Part shown: positions 1 to 7,825 of the stretch, piece by piece | How positions within the stretch are numbered: position 1 is the first letter of the stretch | How the letters are laid out: each line of letters starts with the position of its first letter | DNA from: Actinacidiphila acididurans | Lineage (GTDB): Bacteria; Actinomycetota; Actinomycetes; Streptomycetales; Streptomycetaceae | Length of the DNA stretch: 64,000 nucleotides | Assembly: GCF_016918855.1 (NCBI RefSeq) | Contig: NZ_JADKYB010000011.1 | Coordinates: 248,001 to 312,000, forward strand | Reading direction: 5' to 3' | Translations under genes and position numbers: made by a program | Notes under the pieces: model-generated | What the model was told of the DNA's origin: nothing | Databases searched by the model: none | The model's input: the letters and a program-made list of their open reading frames with translations, nothing else

Positions 1-175
1 TGTGGGTGAGCAGCACCGCCCGTACGCCGTCCTCGCCGGCCGCCGTGTCGAGCGCCGCGATCAGCTCGCCGACCAGCGCGGCCGACAGCGCGTTGCGGTT
101 GTGCGGCGAGTCGAGGGTGAGGACGGCGATGCCCCGGTCGGTGTCCCGGCGCACCAAGGGCGCGGTGGTGGTCAC
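1..175 (-). CDS. Enoyl-CoA hydratase/isomerase family protein (N-terminal part, cut by window start)
   Basis: Only the first 58 codons are present. They read as the first strands of a crotonase fold: a short leader, then a 'GIAVLTLDSPHNRNALS' stretch, the usual beta-strand plus N-A-L-S motif, then the helix and the start of the next strand ('VRAVLLTH'). The GTG start has an AGGAG ribosome site 7 nt upstream. The gene follows the acyl-CoA dehydrogenase on the same strand and is probably the last gene seen of a carboxylase/dehydrogenase/hydratase operon, where it would hydrate the unsaturated CoA intermediate. The catalytic glutamates lie outside the window, so specificity cannot be judged. Confidence 0.8.
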   Translation of the reverse strand, partial: MTTTAPLVRRDTDRGIAVLTLDSPHNRNALSAALVGELIAALDTAAGEDGVRAVLLTH

Positions 176-338
176 GGGCGGACTCCTGTCGTACGCGATG
201 GTGTCTGCGGGAACTGCGGGCCTGCGCGAACCGCAGGCGTGCGGAACGTGTAGCGGCCATGCGGATCGTACGGTCCGCGCGGCGCGTCCGGCGCACGGCC
301 CCACGGGCGGGTCGGGACGAGCGGCGCTCGGCGGGCGC

Positions 339-1529
339 TCAGTAGGACTTGGGCAGGCCCAGCGTGTGCTGGGCGACGAAGTTGAGCACCATCTCGCGGC
401 TGACCGGGGCGATACGGCTCACCCGGGACGCGGTGAGCAGGGACGCGAGGCCGTACTCGCTGGTCAGCCCGTTGCCGCCGAGGGTGTGGATGGCCTGGTC
501 CACCGCCTTGGCGACCGCTTCCCCGGCCGCGTACTTGGCCATGTTCGCCGCCTCGCCCGCGGCCTCGTCGTCGCCCGCGTCGTAGAGGAACGCGGCCTTC
601 TGCATCATCAGCCGGGCCAGTTCCAGGTCGATCCGGGCCTGGGCCAGCGGGTGGGCGACGGCCTGGTGGGCGCCGATCGGGGTCTGCCACACCTGCCGGG
701 TGCGGGCGTAGGCCACGGCGCGCTCCAGCGCGAAGCGGCCCAGGCCGATGGAGAAGGCGGCGGTCATCACCCGCTCGGGGTTGAGCCCGGCGAACAGCTG
801 GAGCAGCCCGGCGTCCTCGTCGCCGATCAGCGCGTCGGCCGGCAGCGCCACGTCGTCCAGGAACAGCTGGAACTGCTTCTCCGGCGCCGCCACCTCCATC
901 TCGATCCGCCGGTAGTCGAAGCCGGGCGTGTTCCGCTCGACCACGAACAGGCACGGCTTGAGCCGGCCGGTGCGGGCGTCTTCGGTGCGGCCCACGATCA
1001 AGGTGGCGTCGGCGATGTCCACCCCGGAGATGAACACCTTGCGGCCGGTCAGCAGCCAGCCGCCGGTGTCCGGGTCGCGGCGGGCGGTGGTGGTGATCCG
1101 GTGCGAGTTGGAGCCCGCGTCCGGCTCGGTGATGCCGAACGCCATCCGCAGGGAGCCGTCGGCCAGCCCGGGCAGCCAGCGCTCCTTCTGCTTCCTGGTG
1201 CCGAAGCGGGCGATCACCGTGCCGCAGATGGCGGGGGAGACCACGAGCAGCAGCAGCGGGCAGCCGGCCGCGCCCAGTTCCTCCAGCACGATGGACAGCT
1301 CCGCCAGGCCGCCGCCCCCGCCGCCGTATTCCTCCGGCAGGTTCACCCCGAGGTAGCCGAGCCGGCCGGCCTCCTGCCACAGTTCGTCGGTCTGCCGGTC
1401 CTCGCGCACGGCCGCCAGGAAGTAGTCCCGGCCGTAGCGGCGGCCGAGTTCGCCCACCGCGCGGCGCAGCGCCCGCCGCTCCTCGCTCTCCAGCAGCGCG
1501 TTGTCGAAGGTGTCCCCGACGGTGCTCAT
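339..1529 (-). CDS. Acyl-CoA dehydrogenase family protein
   Basis: Predicted flavoprotein of 396 residues, the usual length, oxidising an acyl-CoA to the 2,3-enoyl-CoA. The sequence shows the helical N-terminus, the 'GITEPDAGSNSH' flavin/substrate loop, the middle beta domain with 'VFISGVDIADATLIVG', and a C-terminal helical domain with 'HTLGGNGLTSEYG' near the end. The ATG start overlaps the stop of the upstream biotin carboxylase by 4 nt (ATGA), indicating translational coupling. Next to a biotin-dependent carboxylase and an enoyl-CoA hydratase it fits the isovaleryl-CoA or citronellyl-CoA step of leucine or acyclic terpene breakdown, but residues that would settle the substrate cannot be judged by eye. 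Confidence 0.88.
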   Translation of the reverse strand: MSTVGDTFDNALLESEERRALRRAVGELGRRYGRDYFLAAVREDRQTDELWQEAGRLGYLGVNLPEEYGGGGGGLAELSIVLEELGAAGCPLLLLVVSPAICGTVIARFGTRKQKERWLPGLADGSLRMAFGITEPDAGSNSHRITTTARRDPDTGGWLLTGRKVFISGVDIADATLIVGRTEDARTGRLKPCLFVVERNTPGFDYRRIEMEVAAPEKQFQLFLDDVALPADALIGDEDAGLLQLFAGLNPERVMTAAFSIGLGRFALERAVAYARTRQVWQTPIGAHQAVAHPLAQARIDLELARLMMQKAAFLYDAGDDEAAGEAANMAKYAAGEAVAKAVDQAIHTLGGNGLTSEYGLASLLTASRVSRIAPVSREMVLNFVAQHTLGLPKSY

Positions 1530-3607
1530 GGTCCCATGCCCTCCTTGACGCCGCCCCTTTTGACGACAGCCTCGGCGACGTCCTCCTTGACGACGGCGAG
1601 TACGGCGCCGAGTTCGACCGGCCGGCCCACCTCGGCGGCGAGTTCGGTGAGCGTCCCGGTGACCGGGGCGGTGATCACGTGCTCCATCTTCATCGCCTCC
1701 AGCCACAGCAGCGGCCGCCCGGCCTCGACCCGGTCACCCGGCGCGAAGGCACCGATCCGCACGACCGTGCCGGGCATCGGCGCCCGCAGCGAGCCGGCCG
1801 CGACGTGCTGTTCCGGGTCCGGCCAGGGCGGCAGGGCGGTCAGCGCGTACGAGCCGAGCGCGGAGTCGACGAACACCCGCTCGCCGTAGGCGGCGACTGC
1901 GAACTCCCGCCGCACACCTGCGACTTCGAGCACCACCCGGTCCGGCGCGGCGGCCACCACGACGGTGCCGGGCACGTCCTGCGCGGCCAGGCCGGCCCGG
2001 TCCCAGCGGTAGGCGATCTCGTGCTCCCGGCCGTGCGGTTCGGCGCGGAACCGCTTCACCTGCGGCTGCGACGGAAGATTCCGCCAGCCGCCGATCCCGG
2101 CCGGCACCGATGCCCCCGGTGTGCCTGCGCCCGCCGCCGTGCGCCGGGCCGCGTCCGCCAGCGCCGCCGCGAGCACGGCGGTCCGCTCCCGCTCGCCGTC
2201 CCCGGTGGCCGTCAGCTCGCCGGCGTGCCGTTCCAGGAAGCCGGTGTCCAGCCGGGCGGCCGTGAAGGCCGGGTGCCGCAGCACGCCGACCAGCAGGTCC
2301 CGGTTGGTGATCGGGCCGTGCAGCCGGGCCCGTTCCAGGGCGTGCGCGAGGCGCCGTACGGCCTCGGCGCGGGTCGGTGCCCAGGCGATCACCTTGGCCA
2401 GCATCGGGTCGTAGTGCACGGAGACCGTGTCGCCGCCGGTCACGCCCGCGTCCAGCCGCAGGCCGGTGTCCGCGCCGGGCGGCACCGCGAAGGCGGCGGT
2501 CACGCCCGGCACCTCCAGCCGGTGCAGCGGGCCCGGCTGCGGGGCCCAGTCGCGGGCCGGGTCCTCCGCGTACAGCCGGGCCTCCACCGCGTGCCCGCGC
2601 GGCAGCGGCGGGTCGGGCGCGGGCAGCGGCGCTCCCTCGGCGATCCGGATCTGCCAGGCCACCAGGTCCAGCCCGTGCACGCACTCGGTCACCGGGTGCT
2701 CGACCTGGAGCCGGGTGTTCATCTCCAGAAAGGCCGGCCGGCCGTCCCACGCCACCAGGAACTCCACGGTGCCCGCGCCGGTGTAGCCGATCGCGCCGGC
2801 CGCCCGCTTCGCCGCCTCGTGCAGCGCGGCCCGCACCGCCGGGTCCAGCCCGGGCGCCGGCGTCTCCTCGATCACCTTCTGGTGGCGGCGCTGCACCGAG
2901 CAGTCCCGCTCGCCGAGCACCCACACCGTGCCGTGCCCGTCGGCCAGCACCTGCACCTCGATGTGCCGGGCGCCCTGCGCGTACGGCTCGACGAACACCT
3001 CGCCGTCCCCGAAGGCCGCCGCCGCCTCCGCCCGGGCCGCCGCCAACGCCCCTTCCAGCGCGTCCAGTTCACGCACCACCCGCATGCCGCGGCCACCCCC
3101 GCCGGCCGCCGCCTTGACCAGCACCGGCAGATCGGCGGCCGTCACCGCGGCCGGGTCCAGCGCGGCGAGCAGCGGCACCCCGGCCGCCGCCATCAGCTCC
3201 TTGGCCCGGGTCTTGGAGCCCATCGCCTCGACCGCGGCGGCGGGCGGCCCGATCCACACCAGACCGGCTTCTGTCACCGCCCGTGCGAAGTCCGCGTTCT
3301 CCGACAGGAAGCCGTAGCCCGGGTGCACCGCGTCGGCGCCCGCCGCCAGGGCCGCCGCCACCAGCAGGTCGCCGCGCAGATACGTGTCCGCGGGCGCGTT
3401 GCCCGGCAGCCGCACCGCCGCGTCCGCCTCCCGTACGTGCGCCGCTCCCGCGTCGGCGTCCGAGTGCACGGCGACCGTCGCCAGGCCCAGGTCCCGGCAG
3501 GTGCGCAGGATCCGCCGGGCGATCTCGCCCCGGTTGGCCACCAGCACCGAACGCAGCGGACGTTCCTCCGCGCCGGCCCGGTCGCCGGCCGCGGATGTCG
3601 CACTCAT
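1526..3607 (-). CDS. Acyl-CoA carboxylase alpha subunit (biotin carboxylase + biotin carrier)
   Basis: About 693 residues. The N-terminal biotin carboxylase half shows 'LVANRGEIARRIL', the glycine-rich ATP loop 'GGGGRGMRVV' and 'EMNTRLQVEHPVTE'. The C-terminal carrier domain carries the biotinylation motif E-A-M-K-M about 50 residues from the end. It carboxylates its own biotin with ATP and bicarbonate and hands the CO2 to the carboxyltransferase encoded 29 nt upstream. The length and BC-linker-BCCP layout match methylcrotonyl-, geranyl- and propionyl-CoA carboxylase alpha subunits. A GTG one codon before the chosen ATG is an alternative start; GGAGGGG precedes both. Confidence 0.92.
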   Translation of the reverse strand: MSATSAAGDRAGAEERPLRSVLVANRGEIARRILRTCRDLGLATVAVHSDADAGAAHVREADAAVRLPGNAPADTYLRGDLLVAAALAAGADAVHPGYGFLSENADFARAVTEAGLVWIGPPAAAVEAMGSKTRAKELMAAAGVPLLAALDPAAVTAADLPVLVKAAAGGGGRGMRVVRELDALEGALAAARAEAAAAFGDGEVFVEPYAQGARHIEVQVLADGHGTVWVLGERDCSVQRRHQKVIEETPAPGLDPAVRAALHEAAKRAAGAIGYTGAGTVEFLVAWDGRPAFLEMNTRLQVEHPVTECVHGLDLVAWQIRIAEGAPLPAPDPPLPRGHAVEARLYAEDPARDWAPQPGPLHRLEVPGVTAAFAVPPGADTGLRLDAGVTGGDTVSVHYDPMLAKVIAWAPTRAEAVRRLAHALERARLHGPITNRDLLVGVLRHPAFTAARLDTGFLERHAGELTATGDGERERTAVLAAALADAARRTAAGAGTPGASVPAGIGGWRNLPSQPQVKRFRAEPHGREHEIAYRWDRAGLAAQDVPGTVVVAAAPDRVVLEVAGVRREFAVAAYGERVFVDSALGSYALTALPPWPDPEQHVAAGSLRAPMPGTVVRIGAFAPGDRVEAGRPLLWLEAMKMEHVITAPVTGTLTELAAEVGRPVELGAVLAVVKEDVAEAVVKRGGVKEGMGP

Positions 3608-3638
3608 CACCCGATCCCCTCCACCTGTCGACCCCGCC

Positions 3639-5225
3639 TCACATCCGGAAGACGCCGAAGCCGCCGCGCACGCCCTCGACCGGCGCGCTGTGCACCGCCG
3701 ACAGGCACAGGCCCAGCACCGTACGGGTGTCGCGCGGGTCGATCACCCCGTCGTCGTAGAGCCGCCCGGACAGGAACATCGGCAGCGACTCGGCCTCGAT
3801 CTGCCGCTCCACCGCAGCCCGCAGCGCCGCGTCGGCCTCCTCGTCGTACGGCCGTCCCTTGGCCGCGGCCGACTGGCGGGCCACGATCGACAGCACCCCG
3901 GCGAGCTGGGCCGGGCCCATCACCGCGGACTTCGCGCTCGGCCAGGCGAAGAGGAACCGCGGCTCGAAGGCGCGGCCGCACATGCCGTAGTGCCCGGCGC
4001 CGTAACTCGCGCCCATCAGCACCGAGATGTGCGGGACCCGGGAGTTGGCGACCGCGTTGATCATCATGGCGCCGTGCTTGATGATGCCGCCCTGCTCGTA
4101 CTCCCGGCCCACCATGTAGCCGGTGGTGTTGTGCAGGAACACCAGCGGGATGTCGCGCTGGTTGGCGAGCTGGATGAACTGGGCGGCCTTCTGCGACTCG
4201 GCGCTGAACAGCACGCCCTGCGCGTTGGCCAGGATGCCCACCGGGTAGCCGTGCACCTCGGCCCAGCAGGTCGCCAGGCTCGGCCCGTAGCGCGGCTTGA
4301 ACTCGTCGAAGGCCGAGCCGTCGGCGACCCGGACGATCACCTCGCGCGGGTCGAACGGGGTGCGCAGGTCGCCGGGCACCAGGCCGAGCAGGTCCTCGGC
4401 GTCGAACAGCGGGGGTGCCGGGTGGGGCCGCGGCGCCGGGCCCGCCTTGCGCCAGCCCAGCCGCGCCACCACCCGGCGCGCGGTGCGCAGCGCGTCCGGC
4501 TCGTCCAGCGCGAAGTAGTCGGCGAGCCCGGAGACGCTCGCGTGCATGTCAGCGCCGCCCAGCGACTCGTCGTCGGCGTCCTCCCCGGTGGCCACCTTCA
4601 CCAGCGGCGGCCCGCCCAGGAACACCTTGGCGCGCTCCTTGACCATGATCACGTGGTCCGACATGCCGGGGACGTACGCGCCGCCGGCCGTGGAGTTGCC
4701 GAACACCACCGCCACCGTGGGGATGCCGGCCGCCGACAGCCGGGTCAGGTCGCGGAACAGCGCCCCGCCGGGGATGAAGATCTCACTCTGCCCGGTCAGG
4801 TCCGCGCCGCCGGACTCCACCAGGCTCACCACCGGCAGCCGGTTGGCGAAGGCGATCTCGTCGGCCCGCAGTGCCTTGCGCAGCGTCCACGGGTTGCTCG
4901 CCCCGCCACGGACCGTCGGGTCGTTCGCGGTGATCACGCACTCGGTGCCCTCGACCACGCCGATGCCGGTGACGATCGAGGCGCCGGTGGTCACGTCGTT
5001 GCCCCAGCCGGCCAGCGGCGACAGCTCCAGGAACGGGGTGTCCGCGTCCAGCAGCAGCTCGATCCGCTCCCGTGCGGTCAGCTTGCCCCGCGCCTTGTGC
5101 CGCCGCCGGTACTCCGGCCCGCCGCCCGCCAGCGCCTCCTCGTGCGCCGCGGCCACCTCCGCCAGCCGCTCCAGCATGACCGCACGCCGCTGCCCGAACT
5201 CCGCCCCGCGCGTGTCGACGCCCAC
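3639..5225 (-). CDS. Acyl-CoA carboxylase beta subunit (carboxyltransferase)
   Basis: 528 residues with the two crotonase-like carboxyltransferase halves. Visible markers are 'ARGKLTARERIELLLD' near residue 45, 'NDPTVRGGASNPWTLRKA', 'GNSTAGGAYVPGMSDH' and, in the second half, 'GYMVGREYEQGGIIKHG' and 'GASYGAGHYGMCGRAF'. These resemble methylcrotonyl-/geranyl-CoA carboxylase beta subunits more than the propionyl/acetyl type (inferred from motif memory). It transfers CO2 from biotin to the CoA substrate. It is the first gene of the operon beta, alpha, acyl-CoA dehydrogenase, enoyl-CoA hydratase. A hydroxymethylglutaryl-CoA lyase gene, usual in the Streptomyces leucine operon, is not seen between them. 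Confidence 0.9.
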   Translation of the reverse strand: MGVDTRGAEFGQRRAVMLERLAEVAAAHEEALAGGGPEYRRRHKARGKLTARERIELLLDADTPFLELSPLAGWGNDVTTGASIVTGIGVVEGTECVITANDPTVRGGASNPWTLRKALRADEIAFANRLPVVSLVESGGADLTGQSEIFIPGGALFRDLTRLSAAGIPTVAVVFGNSTAGGAYVPGMSDHVIMVKERAKVFLGGPPLVKVATGEDADDESLGGADMHASVSGLADYFALDEPDALRTARRVVARLGWRKAGPAPRPHPAPPLFDAEDLLGLVPGDLRTPFDPREVIVRVADGSAFDEFKPRYGPSLATCWAEVHGYPVGILANAQGVLFSAESQKAAQFIQLANQRDIPLVFLHNTTGYMVGREYEQGGIIKHGAMMINAVANSRVPHISVLMGASYGAGHYGMCGRAFEPRFLFAWPSAKSAVMGPAQLAGVLSIVARQSAAAKGRPYDEEADAALRAAVERQIEAESLPMFLSGRLYDDGVIDPRDTRTVLGLCLSAVHSAPVEGVRGGFGVFRM

Positions 5226-5317
5226 CGCTCACCCCTCCGGCCGGATCGCCACGAGCGTGGCAGCGGCCCGCGAAACAATCAAGCGCGCATGCATGTTTTT
5301 TGCCGGCACGTGGCCCA

Positions 5318-5395
5318 CCTGGCGGCGGGCCGGTTCGCCCGGAGTACCCCTGGGCCCGCCTGGCGGCGGGCCGGTTCGCCGGGAGCGCCCCTGGG
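5318..5395. repeat. Two direct copies of a 37-bp intergenic repeat
   Basis: Copies at 5318-5354 and 5359-5395 share CCTGGCGGCGGGCCGGTTCG, then CC, a variable base, GGAG, two variable bases and CCCCTGGG; the period is 41 bp. A partial inverted copy (CGGGCGAACCCG) follows at 5401. The GGTTCGCCGGG core recurs near 12.06 kb and 62.16 kb in this window. The copies lie between the divergent carboxylase operon and the ABC-F gene, so they could also overlap promoters. Confidence 0.8.
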
Positions 5396-5458
5396 TATTC
5401 CGGGCGAACCCGACTCGCAAAACGGCACCGCTCGCCACGCGATAAAATCCGGACCCTG

Positions 5459-7102
5459 ATGAGTGCCACCCTTGTTGCCAGGAATCTCGCCGCGGGTCAC
5501 GGCGACCGCCTCCTCTTCTCCGGCATGGACCTGGTCGTCGCGCCCGGGGACGTGGTCGGGCTGGTCGGGGTGAACGGCGCGGGCAAGTCGACGCTGCTGC
5601 GGCTGCTGGCCGGGCTCGGGACGCCCGAGGACGGGTCGCTGCGGCTGAGCCCGGCGACCGCGACCGTCGGCTATCTGCCGCAGGAGCCCCGGGACGGGGC
5701 GCGGGCCGCCGAGACGGTACGGGAGTTCCTGGGCCGCCGGACCGGGGTGAGCGCCGCGCAGGTCGCGCTCGACGCCGCGACGCAGGCGCTGGTGGACGGC
5801 GCGCCCGGGGCCGACGACGCGTATGCGACGAGCCTGGAGCGCTGGCTGGCGCTGGGCGGCGCGGACCTGGACGAGCGCGCCGAGGAGGCCGCCGCCTCGC
5901 TCGGCCTCGGGGTCGGGCTGGACCTGGCGATGGGCGCGCTGTCCGGCGGCCAGGCGGCCCGCGCCGGGCTCGCCTCGCTGCTGCTCAGCCGCTACGACGT
6001 GTTCCTGCTCGACGAGCCGACCAACGACCTCGACCTCGACGGCCTGGAGCGGCTGGAGAAATTCGTCACCGGACTGCGCGCCGGCACCGTCCTGGTCAGC
6101 CACGACCGCGAGTTCCTGGCCCGCACCGTCAACCGCGTGGTCGAACTCGACCTCGCCCAGCACCAGGTGGCCTCCTACGGCGGCGGCTACGAGTCCTACC
6201 TGGAGGAGCGGGCCACCGCCCGCCGGCACGCCCGCGAGGAGTACGAGGAGTACGCCGACACCAAGGCGGGGCTGGAGGCCCGGGCCCGGATGCAGCGGGG
6301 CTGGATGGACAAGGGCGTGCGCAACGCGATGCGCAAGGCGCCCGACAACGACAAGATCGCCCGCAAGGCGCGCGGCGAGTCCAGCGAGAAGCAGGCGGCC
6401 AAGGCCCGGCAGACCGACAGGATGATCGAGCGCCTGGAGGTGGTCGCCGAGCCGCGCAAGGAGTGGGAGCTGCGGATGGAGATCGCCGCGGCCCCCCGCT
6501 CGGGCGCGGTCGTGGCCACCCTGCGCGGTGCGGCCGTGCGGCGCGGCGACTTCGCGTTCGGCCCGGTTGACCTGCGGATCGACTGGGCCGACCGGGTGGC
6601 GATCACCGGCGCCAACGGCTCGGGCAAGTCCACCCTGCTGGCCGCCCTGCTCGGCCGGCTCCCGCTGGACCGGGGAGAGGCGTCGCTCGGCCCCGGCGTG
6701 CAGGTCGGCGAGGTGGACCAGGCGCGGGCGCTCTTCCGCGGCCCCGAGACCCTGCTCGACGCCTTCCGCGCGCCCGCGCCGGACCTCGACCCCGCCGACA
6801 TCCGCACCCTGCTCGCCAAGTTCGGGCTCAAGGCCGACCACGTGCTGCGGCCGGCCGCCACCCTGTCCCCGGGCGAGCGCACCCGCGCCGCCCTGGCCCT
6901 GCTCCAGGCCCGTGGCGTCAACCTGCTGGTGCTCGACGAGCCCACCAACCACCTCGACCTGCCGGCGATCGAGCAACTGGAATCGGCCCTGGCCACGTAT
7001 CCGGGCACCCTGCTGCTGGTCACCCACGACCGGCGGATGCTGGAGGCCGTCCGCACCACCCGCCGTATCGAGGTCGAGGCGGGCCGGATCTCCGAGCGCT
7101 GA
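5459..7102 (+). CDS. ABC-F family ATPase (tandem ATP-binding protein, no membrane domain)
   Basis: 547 residues with two ABC cassettes. Cassette 1 has Walker A 'GVNGAGKST', signature 'LSGGQ' and Walker B 'VFLLDEPTNDLDL'; cassette 2 has 'GANGSGKST', 'LSPGE' and 'LLVLDEPTNHLDL'. A basic/acidic linker of about 80 residues (around 250-330) joins them. There are no membrane segments, which defines ABC-F proteins acting on the ribosome (translation factors or antibiotic-resistance proteins). No antibiotic cluster adjoins it, so a housekeeping translation role is at least as likely as resistance. The ATG was chosen because cassette homology begins immediately after it; the reading frame extends upstream through the repeats without credible coding. 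Confidence 0.9.
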   Translation: MSATLVARNLAAGHGDRLLFSGMDLVVAPGDVVGLVGVNGAGKSTLLRLLAGLGTPEDGSLRLSPATATVGYLPQEPRDGARAAETVREFLGRRTGVSAAQVALDAATQALVDGAPGADDAYATSLERWLALGGADLDERAEEAAASLGLGVGLDLAMGALSGGQAARAGLASLLLSRYDVFLLDEPTNDLDLDGLERLEKFVTGLRAGTVLVSHDREFLARTVNRVVELDLAQHQVASYGGGYESYLEERATARRHAREEYEEYADTKAGLEARARMQRGWMDKGVRNAMRKAPDNDKIARKARGESSEKQAAKARQTDRMIERLEVVAEPRKEWELRMEIAAAPRSGAVVATLRGAAVRRGDFAFGPVDLRIDWADRVAITGANGSGKSTLLAALLGRLPLDRGEASLGPGVQVGEVDQARALFRGPETLLDAFRAPAPDLDPADIRTLLAKFGLKADHVLRPAATLSPGERTRAALALLQARGVNLLVLDEPTNHLDLPAIEQLESALATYPGTLLLVTHDRRMLEAVRTTRRIEVEAGRISER

Positions 7103-7332
7103 TCTCCGAGCGCTGCCCCCCATCGGGCGAGCCGTGCCCGCACCCCCGTCCCGGGGGAACCCGATCGGCGCGGGCTGCGTCCCATCTCCGTACGGACGCA
7201 GGGGTGTTCAGAAGTGGGAAAGGTGCCCGAATCCGCGGGCGGGACGGCGTGGCGGCGGCCGCGTACCGATCGCGTACGGGGCGGGCGGGTCCCGGCGGCC
7301 GTACCGGCAGGGGACGGACGAGGAGGACACGG

Positions 7333-7728
7333 ATGCGCGCTCGGACGGCGGTCTCGGCCGTTGCCGTCGTCGTGCTGACGGCGGTGGCGGGCTGCGGCTC
7401 GGCGAGCGGTGCCCGGGTGGGGCCGCCGGACAGCGGGCCCACCCCGCCGGTGTGCGGCGACATCGTGGTCACCCCGGGCAGCCCGGAGAGCGGGCGCGAG
7501 GTGTGCCTGAGCGTGGGGAGCACGCTGCGGCTCCAGCTCGGGCAGGGCGAGCCGGCACCGGCGCCGAGCGGCGGTGCGCTGACCGAGGTCTCCCCGGGCG
7601 TCTACCGCGGCGCGAGGGCGGGCGCCGCCGAGCTGAGCGGCTTCCGGCGGCTCTGCCCGAGCGCACCGCCCGGCGGGGCCGCCTGCCAGGCCGTCGCCGG
7701 GTGGAAGGTCACTGTGGACGTGCGGTGA
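7333..7728 (+). CDS. Small secreted lipoprotein of unknown function
   Basis: 131 residues. The N-terminus is a lipoprotein signal: M-R-A-R, a hydrophobic run of about 12 residues, then a V-A-G-C lipobox with Cys21 as the lipidation site. The mature part begins with a Gly/Pro-rich spacer and contains four cysteines (as in 'PVCGD', 'EVCLS', 'RRLCPS', 'AACQA'), possibly two disulfides, and ends in a beta-strand-like 'GWKVTVDVR'. The AGGAGG ribosome site is 6 nt before the ATG. I do not recognise the family. The protein should sit on the outer face of the cytoplasmic membrane. Confidence 0.75.
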   Translation: MRARTAVSAVAVVVLTAVAGCGSASGARVGPPDSGPTPPVCGDIVVTPGSPESGREVCLSVGSTLRLQLGQGEPAPAPSGGALTEVSPGVYRGARAGAAELSGFRRLCPSAPPGGAACQAVAGWKVTVDVR

Positions 7729-7742
7729 CCGCGAGAGGAAGG

Positions 7743-7787
7743 CCGACGGGCCCCGGCCGGCAGTGGGGGCCGGCCCGGGCCCGTCGG
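7743..7787. terminator. Bidirectional hairpin terminator
   Basis: Inverted repeat of two 18-nt arms (7743-7760 and 7770-7787; 17 of 18 positions pair) around a 9-nt loop, beginning CCGACGGGCCCC. It lies between the stops of two convergent genes, the lipoprotein (7728) and the S53 peptidase (7826), so it can serve both. No U-tract, as is usual in streptomycetes. Confidence 0.8.
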
Positions 7788-7825
7788 ATCACGCTGGGTC
7801 ACACGGGATCAGTTCTGCTGCGCAG

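Noticed and set aside
5279-5458. N-terminal extension of the ABC-F protein or a small gene across the 5.3-kb repeats
   Set aside because: The translated repeats give Gly/Pro/Arg runs with no homology; the ABC fold begins right after the ATG at 5459.
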